Below are positions 1 to 5,986 of a DNA stretch of 5,986 bases, piece by piece. The stretch spans positions 1 to 5,986 of the forward strand of contig JBEBGG010000194.1 of the NCBI GenBank assembly GCA_040081555.1, given 5' to 3'. Each line of letters starts with the position of its first letter. Position 1 is the first letter of the stretch. The DNA comes from CADEEX01 sp040081555 (GTDB lineage Bacteria; Acidobacteriota; Vicinamibacteria; Vicinamibacterales; CAVVIG01). The position numbers and the translations under genes were made by a program. Below the pieces are notes generated by a model. The model saw only the letters and a program-made list of their open reading frames with translations, made no database searches and was not told where the DNA came from.

Positions 1-681
1 GATCAGGACCTTGTCATTCACGGCCAGTTCGGTTAGCGGCACATCCTTCACGCTGCCGTCTGGCATCAGCTTGTGGGCATCGGAGGGCATGAGTTTGGCG
101 AGCTCCTCCAATGCCCGCGACGCGCCCATCACCGACCTCATTTCGATCCAATGCCCGAGCAGCATGATGTCGATGAGTGAGGCCAGCTCCCAGAAGAACA
201 GCTTCCCGGTCAGGCCGAATACCACGGCGCTGCTGTAGAGATACGCTGTGGCAATGGCGACCGAGATGAGCGTCATCATCCCGGGACGGCGGGATCTGAG
301 TTCCTCGACAAACCCCTTGAGAAACGGCCAACCGCCATACCAGAAGACCGCGGAGGACAGAACGAACAGCACGTAAATGTCGCCAGAAAAGCTGAGGGCT
401 TCTCCCAGACCCACCAGGGATTGGAGCATCGGCGACAGGATAAGAATCGGCACGGTCAGGACCAGTGAGATCCAGAACCGTTTCCGGAAATCCGCCGCCA
501 TGTGCGCATGGTGCGCCGGTCCAGCGTGTGGAGTGTTCGCTTCAGCCTCCAACCAATTCTGCACGTCGCGTCCTTGCGGGCGTCCTTCTTTCAGATAGAT
601 GGCGTATGCCTTCTTGGCCACCTGGTCATGCGACGGCTTGGTTTCGGGTTTGTTCTGCGTTGCGTGTTCGTGTTCCTTCAT
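1..681 (-). CDS. CopB-type (P1B-3) copper-translocating P-type ATPase, N-terminal part, partial at left edge
   Basis: Inner-membrane ATP-driven pump expected to move copper or silver out of the cytoplasm. The frame is open for 227 codons from the ATG at 681 to the window edge, so only the N-terminal third is visible. Residues 21-47 look like a DUF2934 segment (KKAYAIYLKEGRP...NWLEAE). A short His-rich stretch follows (HAGPAHHAHM, 52-61). Four hydrophobic helices come next at about 69-91, 101-122, 134-156 and 161-180. The second carries the Gly-Gly kink (YGGWPFLKG) typical of helix MB in P1B pumps. The segments PGMMTLIS, LLGHWIEMRSVMGASRALEEL and KDVPLTEL closely match my memory of CopB-family proteins and lead into the actuator domain. 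The TGE loop, CPH metal site and DKTGT lie beyond the edge. AGGAG at 689-693, seven bases upstream, supports the start. The YHS and DUF5676-like genes lie directly upstream. Copper is inferred; the metal-site residues are not visible. Confidence 0.93.
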   Translation of the reverse strand, partial: MKEHEHATQNKPETKPSHDQVAKKAYAIYLKEGRPQGRDVQNWLEAEANTPHAGPAHHAHMAADFRKRFWISLVLTVPILILSPMLQSLVGLGEALSFSGDIYVLFVLSSAVFWYGGWPFLKGFVEELRSRRPGMMTLISVAIATAYLYSSAVVFGLTGKLFFWELASLIDIMLLGHWIEMRSVMGASRALEELAKLMPSDAHKLMPDGSVKDVPLTELAVNDKVLI

Positions 682-729
682 CGCGCGTCTCCTGTCATCT
701 CACGGCAAAACAGAACGTCTGTCGTCACG

Positions 730-993
730 CTAGCGATCGGTGCGCGCACTCAACACGTTGTACAGGGGCACCCAGATCAGGGCGACATACCACCCATAGC
801 CGTAGCTCTCCAGAAGACCGAGCAGGAAGCTCGACCAACTGATCCACGTGAATCCGGGAAGCAGGGCCTGCCAGCTTCGATACATGGCCATGTGCGGGAA
901 TACGAGATCAAATCCCACGCACAACACGAACGTGATGGCCAGAAACAGGCTCGTAGCATGGCCAAACGCCGCCAACGAGAGACCGTGCTTCAT
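730..993 (-). CDS. Small two-helix membrane protein, DUF5676-like
   Basis: An 87-residue integral membrane protein of unknown function. Two hydrophobic stretches are visible at about residues 10-33 and 53-80, joined by a loop containing LLPGFTW. The C-terminal pattern LLGLLESYGYGWY followed by PLYN resembles the DUF5676 membrane family as I remember it; this is recognition, not a search. The start ATG at 991-993 overlaps the stop of the YHS gene in an ATGA arrangement (990-993), so the two are probably translationally coupled. The CopB-type ATPase begins 48 bases downstream. The position between a YHS protein and a copper pump suggests an accessory membrane role in metal export, but nothing in the sequence shows a metal site: there are few His residues and one Cys (C25) within the first helix. 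Confidence 0.85.
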   Translation of the reverse strand: MKHGLSLAAFGHATSLFLAITFVLCVGFDLVFPHMAMYRSWQALLPGFTWISWSSFLLGLLESYGYGWYVALIWVPLYNVLSARTDR

Positions 994-1298
994 TGGGCAC
1001 CTTCCTGGACCGACCCGTATTGGTTCGGATTTGCGTCGAACTTATCCAGACACGCCCGTGAGCAGAGCCGATACTCACGGCTTCCGTACATCTTGACGTA
1101 GCCTTGGCCAGGCGCCACCTCCATCCCGCACACCGGATCCCTGGCGGCCGGGCCTTTCTCATGCCCGCCGTCGCCACCATGACCAGAGTGCTCGCCTCGG
1201 CCACCGCCGTGTCCGTGCACCAGATGAGCGCCGCAACCGAACCGCATCATGAAATAGAACAACGCCGCAAACAGCAGCAACGAGCCCAAGCCTTCCAT
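990..1298 (-). CDS. Membrane-anchored His-rich YHS-domain metal-binding protein
   Basis: A 102-residue protein. Residues 4-20 form one hydrophobic helix (signal anchor), ending in MMRFGCGAH. Residues 25-48 are a flexible Gly/His linker with His at 25, 28, 30, 37, 40 and 46. Residues 53-94 are a YHS domain: DPVCGM, then a Tyr-containing strand, then the CSRAC motif and KFDANPNQY. Cys 57, 79 and 83 are the likely metal ligands. YHS domains occur in copper ATPases and as stand-alone partners of metal pumps, so a carrier, buffer or sensor role for copper or a similar soft metal is inferred. Which side of the membrane the YHS domain faces cannot be settled from sequence. The start is supported by GAGGAA at 1304-1309, five bases upstream. 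The gene overlaps the next one by four bases (ATGA) and sits 70 bases after the AAA_28 gene. Confidence 0.9.
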   Translation of the reverse strand: MEGLGSLLLFAALFYFMMRFGCGAHLVHGHGGGRGEHSGHGGDGGHEKGPAARDPVCGMEVAPGQGYVKMYGSREYRLCSRACLDKFDANPNQYGSVQEGAQ

Positions 1299-1368
1299 GG
1301 CAGTTCCTCTTTTCTTGAGTTCGGGTTAGGTGACGTTTCCGCTCCGCACGTGCTTCGCCGGCAGCTGG
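1299..1368. other. 70-base spacer between the AAA_28 and YHS genes
   Basis: No reading frame, hairpin followed by a T run, or convincing promoter is visible on the minus strand here. Its only clear content is the GAGGAA ribosome binding site of the YHS gene at 1304-1309. The spacer is long enough to hold an internal promoter, so the left three genes could form a separate transcription unit. Confidence 0.5.
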
Positions 1369-2016
1369 TCATACTGGCGGTGTCCGATGGTCGCGCAGCG
1401 CCGGGACGACGTGCCGTCGACAGCACTCGGGCAGCTCGCCGCGAAGAATCTCGAGCGCCCGTGCAGCCTTGTCGAGGAACTCGGCGGACGACTCGACAAT
1501 GAACCGTCGGGGGTGTGGTTCCCAGGCCCGCAGGAGTCGCTCGTCAATGTCAGCTGCGGCACCGGCTGACTCGGTCCGCAGCGGATTCTGGTGGTTGTAG
1601 CCGTGCTCCAGGGCCGGAGTGCGGAGATGGATGACGGCATCGTACCGGGCGAACTGCTCATCTTGCGTGGTGCCAAGCGACGACCAGAATTCGCCGATCG
1701 GTCCCGGCCAATAGGCCAGGCCATCAAGAGTGCCGCGGTCGCAAAGCACGATCGCCGGACGGTGGCCGTCCGCTGCGTTCTCCAATTCGCGTTGAACGTA
1801 GAAGATGGCCCGCTGCGCGGCGCGCCCACAGGCTGCATCGTCTTCCCGCGGGAACCCGCCGCCAAAGACCAGGCTGGCGGCTTCCTGCAAGACTCTCACG
1901 TGATCACAGAACGACTGCCGAATCAACTCGAGCACTGCCGTCTTTCCGGCACCGGGTCCACCTGTCAGCACGACACGTCGTCGCTCATGACGTTCGGTGC
2001 ACTCGCACGTCACCAT
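1369..2016 (-). CDS. P-loop NTPase, AAA_28 (NadR/Ttd14-like) family
   Basis: A 215-residue soluble nucleotide-binding protein. The Walker A loop GGPGAGKT is at residues 19-26, directly after the first strand (RRVVLT). A conserved-looking QEAASLVFGGGF stretch (44-55) and a Walker-B-like strand ending in DRG (93-95, VLCDRGTLDG) follow. The segment from about 130 to 177 (HLRTPALE, ERLLRAWEPHPRRF, FIVESS) matches the lid and final strand of AAA_28 proteins, and the ELPECC ending is familiar from bacterial members. No membrane segment is visible. The length suits the family and the gene looks intact. The substrate is unknown; relatives include kinase-like NTPases, so a small-molecule kinase or a regulatory NTPase are both possible. 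The start is well supported by AGGAGG at 2021-2026, four bases upstream. An N-terminal Cys/His cluster (C4, C6, H10) is curious in a metal operon but unproven as a ligand. Confidence 0.88.
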   Translation of the reverse strand: MVTCECTERHERRRVVLTGGPGAGKTAVLELIRQSFCDHVRVLQEAASLVFGGGFPREDDAACGRAAQRAIFYVQRELENAADGHRPAIVLCDRGTLDGLAYWPGPIGEFWSSLGTTQDEQFARYDAVIHLRTPALEHGYNHQNPLRTESAGAAADIDERLLRAWEPHPRRFIVESSAEFLDKAARALEILRGELPECCRRHVVPALRDHRTPPV

Positions 2017-2276
2017 GCGCCCTCCTCACGTCTGGTCTCTCGACCTGCGCTGCGCCTTGGGCATCCAACCGCCAGCTCACGATCACGATGAGCACACCGA
2101 ACGCCGAATCTGTGACCTGCGCTTGCCGTACGACGTCCAGCCCACACCCGCCGCGCCTGGTCGATGCTCAGCGCAAGCCCGGGCTTCTCCCGGTATCCGC
2201 CCAGTACGCGTTCGATCACACTGGCCTCGACCGGATCGTCAGTCGGCCATGGTGTGCACCCCACCTCGAGCTTCAC
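2010..2276 (-). pseudogene. Doubtful 88-codon reading frame, possibly a frameshifted small helix-turn-helix-like gene
   Basis: This fills the only sizeable space in the operon. The frame starts with GTG at 2274-2276, overlapping the TGA of the P2A ATPase gene (GTGA), and runs seven bases into the AAA_28 gene. The first 47 or so residues look protein-like (VIERVLGGYREKPGLALSIDQARRVW in two parts), with a pattern PGL-L-QA-R-W that I associate with short winged-helix-like proteins continuing W-GLD. The remainder is Arg-rich and looks like out-of-frame translation (AGRRTASAGHRF onward). In the adjacent frame GLD appears right where that pattern expects it (plus-strand region about 2105-2115), and the frame then reads hydrophobic (FGVLIVIVSWRL). 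This suggests a loss of about two bases or decay, but the second half does not match the pattern well. It could also be a non-coding spacer. A weak GGGGAA lies about eight bases upstream of the GTG. Confidence 0.35.
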
Positions 2277-4744
2277 TGCGACGTTCCCCGCGCGCTCCAG
2301 CGGCGGACAAGCTTCGACACTTCGATGACCGTCACCGGTCCAAGCCCCACCAGCACTGTCAGCGCACAGTCAGCGGCCGAGAGGGGGCCGACCTCAAACA
2401 CGGCTTGCGCAGCCGGGATGTAGTGGATCCCGAGCTGCATCAGGACCGAGAAGAAGACGACACCCAGCAGCCGGAGGTTCGTGAACGCGCCGACTTCCCA
2501 GAACACTTTGGTGGTGCTGCGCGCAGCGAATGCGCGGAACAGCTCGCCGAAGACCAGCACCGAGAACGCGAGGTTGCGCGCCTCGGACAGATCGCGCGCG
2601 TTCAAGGCCCAGACAAACACACCGAGGGTGGCCGCCGCTTGTAGAAGCCCGGTCGTGATGATGAAGCGCCACTCCGCGCGGCCCAGCATGGGTTCGTCGG
2701 GATGACGCGGGGGCCGCTGCAGGACATCGTCTTCGGGTGGATCGACGACAAGCGCCAGCGCGGGCAGCCCATCGGTGACGACATTGATCCAGAGCAAGTG
2801 CAGTGGGAGTAGCGGCAACGGGAGTCCGCCGAGCGCCGCCACGAGCATCACGGTGAGCTCTGCGGTGTTGCCTGACAACAAGTAGACGAGTGTTTTCCGG
2901 ATGTTGTCGAAGATCCCGCGCCCCTCGCGAACGGCTGCGACGATGCTGGCGAAGTTGTCGTCGGCCAGCACCATGTCCGATGCTTCGCGCGTCACCTCTG
3001 TACCCGTCAGTCCCATCGCGATCCCGATGTGCGCCTCACGAAGCGCTGGCGCATCGTTCACGCCGTCACCGGTCATCGCCACGACGGCTCCCCGCGTCTT
3101 CCACTCACGGACGATTCTGATCTTGTCCTCGGGCGTGGCTCGCGCGTGGACGACCTCGTCTGGGGCGTCGGCACTTGACAGGATTCCGAGCTCCCGCGCG
3201 ATCGCGCGGGCGGTCACGGGATGGTCCCCGGTGATCATCACCGTCGTAATGCCGGCGGCACGCGCGGCAGCCACCGCCTCGATCGCCTCGGTGCGTGGCG
3301 GGTCGGCAATGCCAATCAGTCCGAGCAGCGTGGCTCTGAGCTCCGGACCGCTGGGCGCGACCGCGACCGCGAGGAGGCGCAGACCGCGCTCCGCCATTTG
3401 GGCGTTCGCCTCCGAGGCGTGATCCACGCCGGCCACGCAGAGGGGTAGGACGCTCTCGACGGCGCCCTTGATGTACACGCGACCATCGGCGCGCTCGATG
3501 GACATCCGCTTTTGCACCGAATCGAACGGGACGACGGCGACTCGATGATTGGTGGCTTCAATCTCGTCGCGGTGGATCCCCCGTTCGGCCGCCGCTATCA
3601 GGATCGCCAGCTCGGTCGGATCGCCGACGCCGCCACCTCCGTCGTGCCCAATTTCCGCGTCGGAGCAGGCCGTTCCCGCGAGCAGCAGGCCGGCGTGGTC
3701 GGGACCCCAGAGCTCGCGCACGCGCATGACGCCGGTCGTGAGCGTGCCCGTCTTGTCGGTACAGATGACGGTCGCGCAGCCCAGGGTTTCGACCGCCGGC
3801 AGCCTCCGGACGAGGACCTTGCGCGCAGCCATGCGCTGCACGCCGACGGCGAGCGCGATCGTGACCACCGCCGGCAGCCCCTCGGGCACGGCGGCGACCG
3901 CCAGCGAGACCGCCGCCATGAACACCTGCAGGAGCGGCCACCCGCGCAGCAGGCCCGCCACCGCCACCAACGCCACGATACCGCCGCAGATGTACAGCAG
4001 CGTCTGACTGACACGCGCAAGACGCCGTTGCAGCGGCGTCACGCTCTCTTCCGCTGTCGCCAAGAGGTGGGCGATTCTGCCGAGCTCGGTCTGCATCCCG
4101 GTCCCGACGACCTCGGCGAGGCCGGTGCCGGTCGCAATGGACGTGCCCATGAACACGAAGTCGTGACGTTCAGCCAGCGGTGTGTCCGGCGTCGTCGGCG
4201 CCGTCTGCTTCTCGACCGGTGTGCTTTCGCCGGTCAAGGGGGCTTCATTCGTGGTCAGGGCGTGTGCCGTGTGCAGCCGTGCGTCCGCCGCAGCGACGTC
4301 GCCCGCCTCGAGCACGAGTAGATCACCGGGAACGATGGTGTTCGCTGACACCATGACGCTGTGGCCATCTCGCGTGACCCGTGCGCGTGGCGCCGTCATC
4401 GAGCGCAGCGCCATCACCGCACGCTCCGCCCGGTGTTCCTGGAGGAATCCGATCACCGCGTTGACGACGACGATCGCGCCGATCGCCATCGCATCGAGCA
4501 ACTCGCCGAGGACCGCGGACAGGACGCTGGCGCCAAGCAGGAGCCAGATGACGGGGCTCGCAAACTGGCGGGCCACCAGCGTGAGACGAGTGGTCTTCTG
4601 CTCGCGGCGGATTTCGTTTGGACCGAACTCGGCCAGTCGTCGCTGCGCGTCCGTGGAGGAAAGGCCAGCCGCTGGATGCAACACGCCACTGTTCGCGTCG
4701 ACCGCGGGCGACGGGGAGGCCGGAGGCGACGTGACTGTAGCCAT
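2273..4744 (-). CDS. P2A-type (calcium-pump-like) cation-transporting P-type ATPase
   Basis: An inner-membrane ATP-driven cation pump, 823 residues, complete. In order it shows: a cation-ATPase N-terminal region (LSSTDAQRRLAEFGPNEI, about 28-45), helices M1-M2 (about 61-102), the actuator domain with TGES (171-174), helices M3-M4 with PEGLP (287-291), the phosphorylated Asp in DKTGT (D330), the nucleotide-binding domain with KRMS and KGA (426-428), TGD (505-507), GDGVND (559-564), and six C-terminal helices. SERCA cation-site residues have counterparts: E288 in M4, N626 and E629 in M5 (NTAE), N654, T657 and D658 in M6 (NVVTD), and E734 in M8. Calcium or manganese export is therefore likelier than copper, since there is no CPC/CPH motif. 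The nearby AGGAG abuts an ATG at 4750 but is six bases from the ATG at 4744, so I chose 4744. The stop overlaps the GTG of the doubtful frame downstream. Confidence 0.95.
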   Translation of the reverse strand: MATVTSPPASPSPAVDANSGVLHPAAGLSSTDAQRRLAEFGPNEIRREQKTTRLTLVARQFASPVIWLLLGASVLSAVLGELLDAMAIGAIVVVNAVIGFLQEHRAERAVMALRSMTAPRARVTRDGHSVMVSANTIVPGDLLVLEAGDVAAADARLHTAHALTTNEAPLTGESTPVEKQTAPTTPDTPLAERHDFVFMGTSIATGTGLAEVVGTGMQTELGRIAHLLATAEESVTPLQRRLARVSQTLLYICGGIVALVAVAGLLRGWPLLQVFMAAVSLAVAAVPEGLPAVVTIALAVGVQRMAARKVLVRRLPAVETLGCATVICTDKTGTLTTGVMRVRELWGPDHAGLLLAGTACSDAEIGHDGGGGVGDPTELAILIAAAERGIHRDEIEATNHRVAVVPFDSVQKRMSIERADGRVYIKGAVESVLPLCVAGVDHASEANAQMAERGLRLLAVAVAPSGPELRATLLGLIGIADPPRTEAIEAVAAARAAGITTVMITGDHPVTARAIARELGILSSADAPDEVVHARATPEDKIRIVREWKTRGAVVAMTGDGVNDAPALREAHIGIAMGLTGTEVTREASDMVLADDNFASIVAAVREGRGIFDNIRKTLVYLLSGNTAELTVMLVAALGGLPLPLLPLHLLWINVVTDGLPALALVVDPPEDDVLQRPPRHPDEPMLGRAEWRFIITTGLLQAAATLGVFVWALNARDLSEARNLAFSVLVFGELFRAFAARSTTKVFWEVGAFTNLRLLGVVFFSVLMQLGIHYIPAAQAVFEVGPLSAADCALTVLVGLGPVTVIEVSKLVRRWSARGTSQ

Positions 4745-4750
4745 GCCCAT

Positions 4751-4756
4751 CTCCTA
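4751..4756 (-). promoter_or_regulatory. Ribosome binding site TAGGAG overlapping the upstream stop codon
   Basis: The minus strand reads TAGGAGATGGGCATGG. TAG (4754-4756) ends the small membrane gene and its bases also form the AGGAG (4751-4755) for the P2A ATPase. AGGAG touches the ATG at 4748-4750 with no spacer but sits six bases from the ATG at 4742-4744, which favours the latter as the start. Reuse of the stop codon within the ribosome binding site points to coupled translation. Confidence 0.7.
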
Positions 4757-5020
4757 TGCGCGATTCCAGAAGAGCAGCATCGCCAGGACGACGGCCAGGA
4801 GTAGCCAGCACACCCAGTACAACGCCATCACCCACGGCGGACTTTCGGCTGGGCCGACTGCTTCCAATCGATGCTTGTCCCACATCCCGAACGCATGAAG
4901 AAATAGACCGGCGAACGTGATCAGGCCGGCGGTGGGACCGAACCGGTGCGGAAATAGGGCTCCTAGACCAACGCCCACCACGAGCGCCCCGACTCCGGAC
5001 GTCAGCTCGGCGAGCTTCAT
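4754..5020 (-). CDS. Small integral membrane protein of unknown function
   Basis: An 88-residue protein that I do not recognise as a named family. It begins MKLAELTSGVG and shows three hydrophobic stretches at about residues 8-23, 28-45 and 64-84. A charged loop (WDKHRLEAVGPAES) lies between the second and third, and the chain ends FWNRA. The frame stays open upstream to an ATG at 5194, but that part overlaps the RND gene and is Arg-rich, so I take the ATG at 5018-5020. It starts five bases after the RND stop and has only a weak AGGTG about 13 bases upstream, so it probably depends on coupling to the RND gene. The P2A ATPase follows within ten bases. A partner or stabiliser of the RND pump or of the ATPase is possible from position alone; no metal-binding motif is visible. 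Confidence 0.8.
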   Translation of the reverse strand: MKLAELTSGVGALVVGVGLGALFPHRFGPTAGLITFAGLFLHAFGMWDKHRLEAVGPAESPPWVMALYWVCWLLLAVVLAMLLFWNRA

Positions 5021-5025
5021 GCGAT

Positions 5026-5986
5026 TCACGCGGCACCTGGAGACGTCGCAGACGCGAGCGGCAACGCCGCTGGAGACGATGTCGGATCGGCGGCCGCGAT
5101 CGGCGATGGTGCCATCCCGACACGTACCTGGTGCCGTCGCCACATGGCGTACGCCGCGGGGAGGACGAGGAGGGTCAGCAGCATGCACGACCACAGGCCA
5201 CCCACCACGGGCGCCGCGGTCCTCGCCGACACGTCGGCCCCCACGCCGGATTCCCAGAGCAGGGGTAGCAGACCCAGCACCGTCGTGGCGACGGTCATGA
5301 TCAGCGGGCGAACGCGGGCCGCCGCACCCTCCACGACGGCGGCATCCACATCCTCGGGTGTCTGGATGCGGCCTTCACGCATGTACCGTGCGAACGCTTC
5401 GTCGAGATACACCACCATCACGATGCCGGTTTCCGCCGCCACCCCCGCGACCGCGATCAGCCCGACCCAGACCGCCGTGGACAGGTTGTAATCCATGAAC
5501 GCCAGCAGCCATACGCTGCCAGCCACCGCAAAAGGCAGACTGGACAACACCAGGAAGGTCTGCGGCCATCCGCGCATCGACAGGTAGAGCAGTGCCACCA
5601 CGAGGAGCAGGGTGAGCGGGATGACGTAACGCAGCCGAGCTTCCATCTCCGCGAGGAACTCGTACTGACCGGTCCATTGCAGCCGGTACCCTGGGGGCAG
5701 GGTGAGCTGGGACGCCACGATCGCTTTGGCATCGGCCACCCAGCCGCCGAGGTCGCGTTGGGTCTGGTCAATATCGGCGAACACGTACCCGACGAGCACG
5801 CCGTTTTCGTCTTTGATCATCGGCGGGCCCGTGGTCACGCGCACCTCGGCGAGTTGCCCGAGCGGAACGGCGGCCCCCGGCTGGCGCCACTGCTCCATGA
5901 AATCTGGTGACGCCGAGACGCCACCCATCGGCGGCGCCGCGAGACCTCCAGACGTGCCGCCGGACGGCCGTGCCGCGCCTCCGCCC
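5026..5986 (-). CDS. CusA-type heavy-metal RND efflux transporter, C-terminal part, partial at right edge
   Basis: Inner-membrane, proton-driven pump of the HME-RND family, which works with a periplasmic adaptor and an outer-membrane channel to expel metal ions; the CusA group handles Cu(I) and Ag(I). The visible 319 codons cover the end of the second periplasmic domain and the last transmembrane helices. Typical CusA-group signatures are VPLGQLAEV, GPPMIKDENG, LPPGYRLQWTGQYEFL, NLSTAVWVGLIAVAGVAAET and GLLPLLW. Numbering from the Met at 5928, E166 in AGVAAET corresponds to CusA E939, but the CusA K984 position (RVRPK) is a Leu here (RVRPL, L209). A Gly/Pro/Ser-rich stretch precedes VPLG. The tail after residue 270 is Ala/Pro/Ser-rich. 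The real start lies beyond the window; the Met at 5928 is internal. The small membrane gene follows after five bases. The methionine metal site is outside the window, so the metal is inferred. Confidence 0.94.
   Translation of the reverse strand, partial: GGGAARPSGGTSGGLAAPPMGGVSASPDFMEQWRQPGAAVPLGQLAEVRVTTGPPMIKDENGVLVGYVFADIDQTQRDLGGWVADAKAIVASQLTLPPGYRLQWTGQYEFLAEMEARLRYVIPLTLLLVVALLYLSMRGWPQTFLVLSSLPFAVAGSVWLLAFMDYNLSTAVWVGLIAVAGVAAETGIVMVVYLDEAFARYMREGRIQTPEDVDAAVVEGAAARVRPLIMTVATTVLGLLPLLWESGVGADVSARTAAPVVGGLWSCMLLTLLVLPAAYAMWRRHQVRVGMAPSPIAAADPTSSPAALPLASATSPGAA

Noticed and set aside
710..722. Palindrome plus TTTT as a transcription terminator
   Set aside because: The stem is only five base pairs with mixed GC content and the T run is four bases, too weak for an intrinsic terminator. 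It is kept only as a low-interest palindrome.
502..1101. Plus-strand open frame of 199 codons opposite the DUF5676-like and CopB genes
   Set aside because: It crosses three coherent minus-strand genes, carries no recognisable domain and has no convincing ribosome binding site.
3512..4321. Long plus-strand open frame (269 codons) opposite the P2A ATPase
   Set aside because: It is antisense to clear catalytic motifs, its product is Arg/His/Gln-rich and low in hydrophobic order, and long antisense frames are expected in high-GC genes.
4745..4750. Start of the P2A ATPase at the ATG at 4750
   Set aside because: The only ribosome binding site directly abuts this ATG with no spacer; the ATG six bases downstream has proper spacing. 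The difference is two residues.
4182..4898. Plus-strand open frame (238 codons) across the ATPase start and the small membrane gene
   Set aside because: It is Ser/Ala/Arg-rich with no recognisable motif, and it spans two well-supported minus-strand genes and their ribosome binding site.
5021..5194. N-terminal extension of the small membrane protein back to an ATG at 5194
   Set aside because: The extra 58 residues overlap the RND gene's C-terminal coding and look like out-of-frame sequence rich in Arg and Pro; the natural protein start is MKLAEL at 5020.

Overview
This is a high-GC window in which every gene I can support lies on the minus strand. The genes are packed closely: most junctions are overlaps or gaps under 75 bases, with one spacer of about 250 bases. 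It reads as one long operon, or two adjoining ones, for metal and cation transport. The RND-type efflux pump implies a Gram-negative cell envelope. I cannot name the phylum from sequence alone. The DUF2934-like segment, the small membrane proteins and the GC-rich coding would fit a soil or sediment lineage such as Acidobacteriota, Gemmatimonadota, Nitrospirota or a proteobacterium.

In transcription order (right to left) the window holds the following. (1) The 3' part of a CusA-type heavy-metal RND transporter, cut by the right edge. (2) An 88-residue small membrane protein. (3) A complete P-type ATPase of the P2A (calcium pump) type, about 823 residues. (4) A stretch of about 250 bases with a doubtful GTG-start reading frame that may be a broken small gene. 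(5) A 215-residue P-loop NTPase of the AAA_28 (NadR/Ttd14-like) type. (6) A 102-residue membrane-anchored, His-rich protein with a YHS metal-binding domain. (7) An 87-residue two-helix membrane protein resembling DUF5676, which overlaps the YHS gene by ATGA. (8) The 5' part of a CopB-type (P1B-3) copper ATPase, cut by the left edge, with a DUF2934-like segment at its N terminus.

The two ends of the cluster fit copper or silver resistance: periplasmic export by the RND pump and export from the cytoplasm by the CopB ATPase. The YHS protein is a plausible membrane-tethered metal carrier or sensor for the ATPase. The middle is less expected: a P2A pump with both SERCA-like cation-site residue sets apparently kept, and a nucleotide-binding AAA_28 protein with no obvious role in metal handling. 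The most checkable oddities are a leucine at the CusA K984 position of the RND pump, a Gly/Pro-rich insert in its periplasmic domain, the DUF2934-CopB fusion, and the suspected frameshift between the P2A ATPase and the AAA_28 gene. I saw no RNA genes, insertion sequences, CRISPR arrays or transcription terminators.
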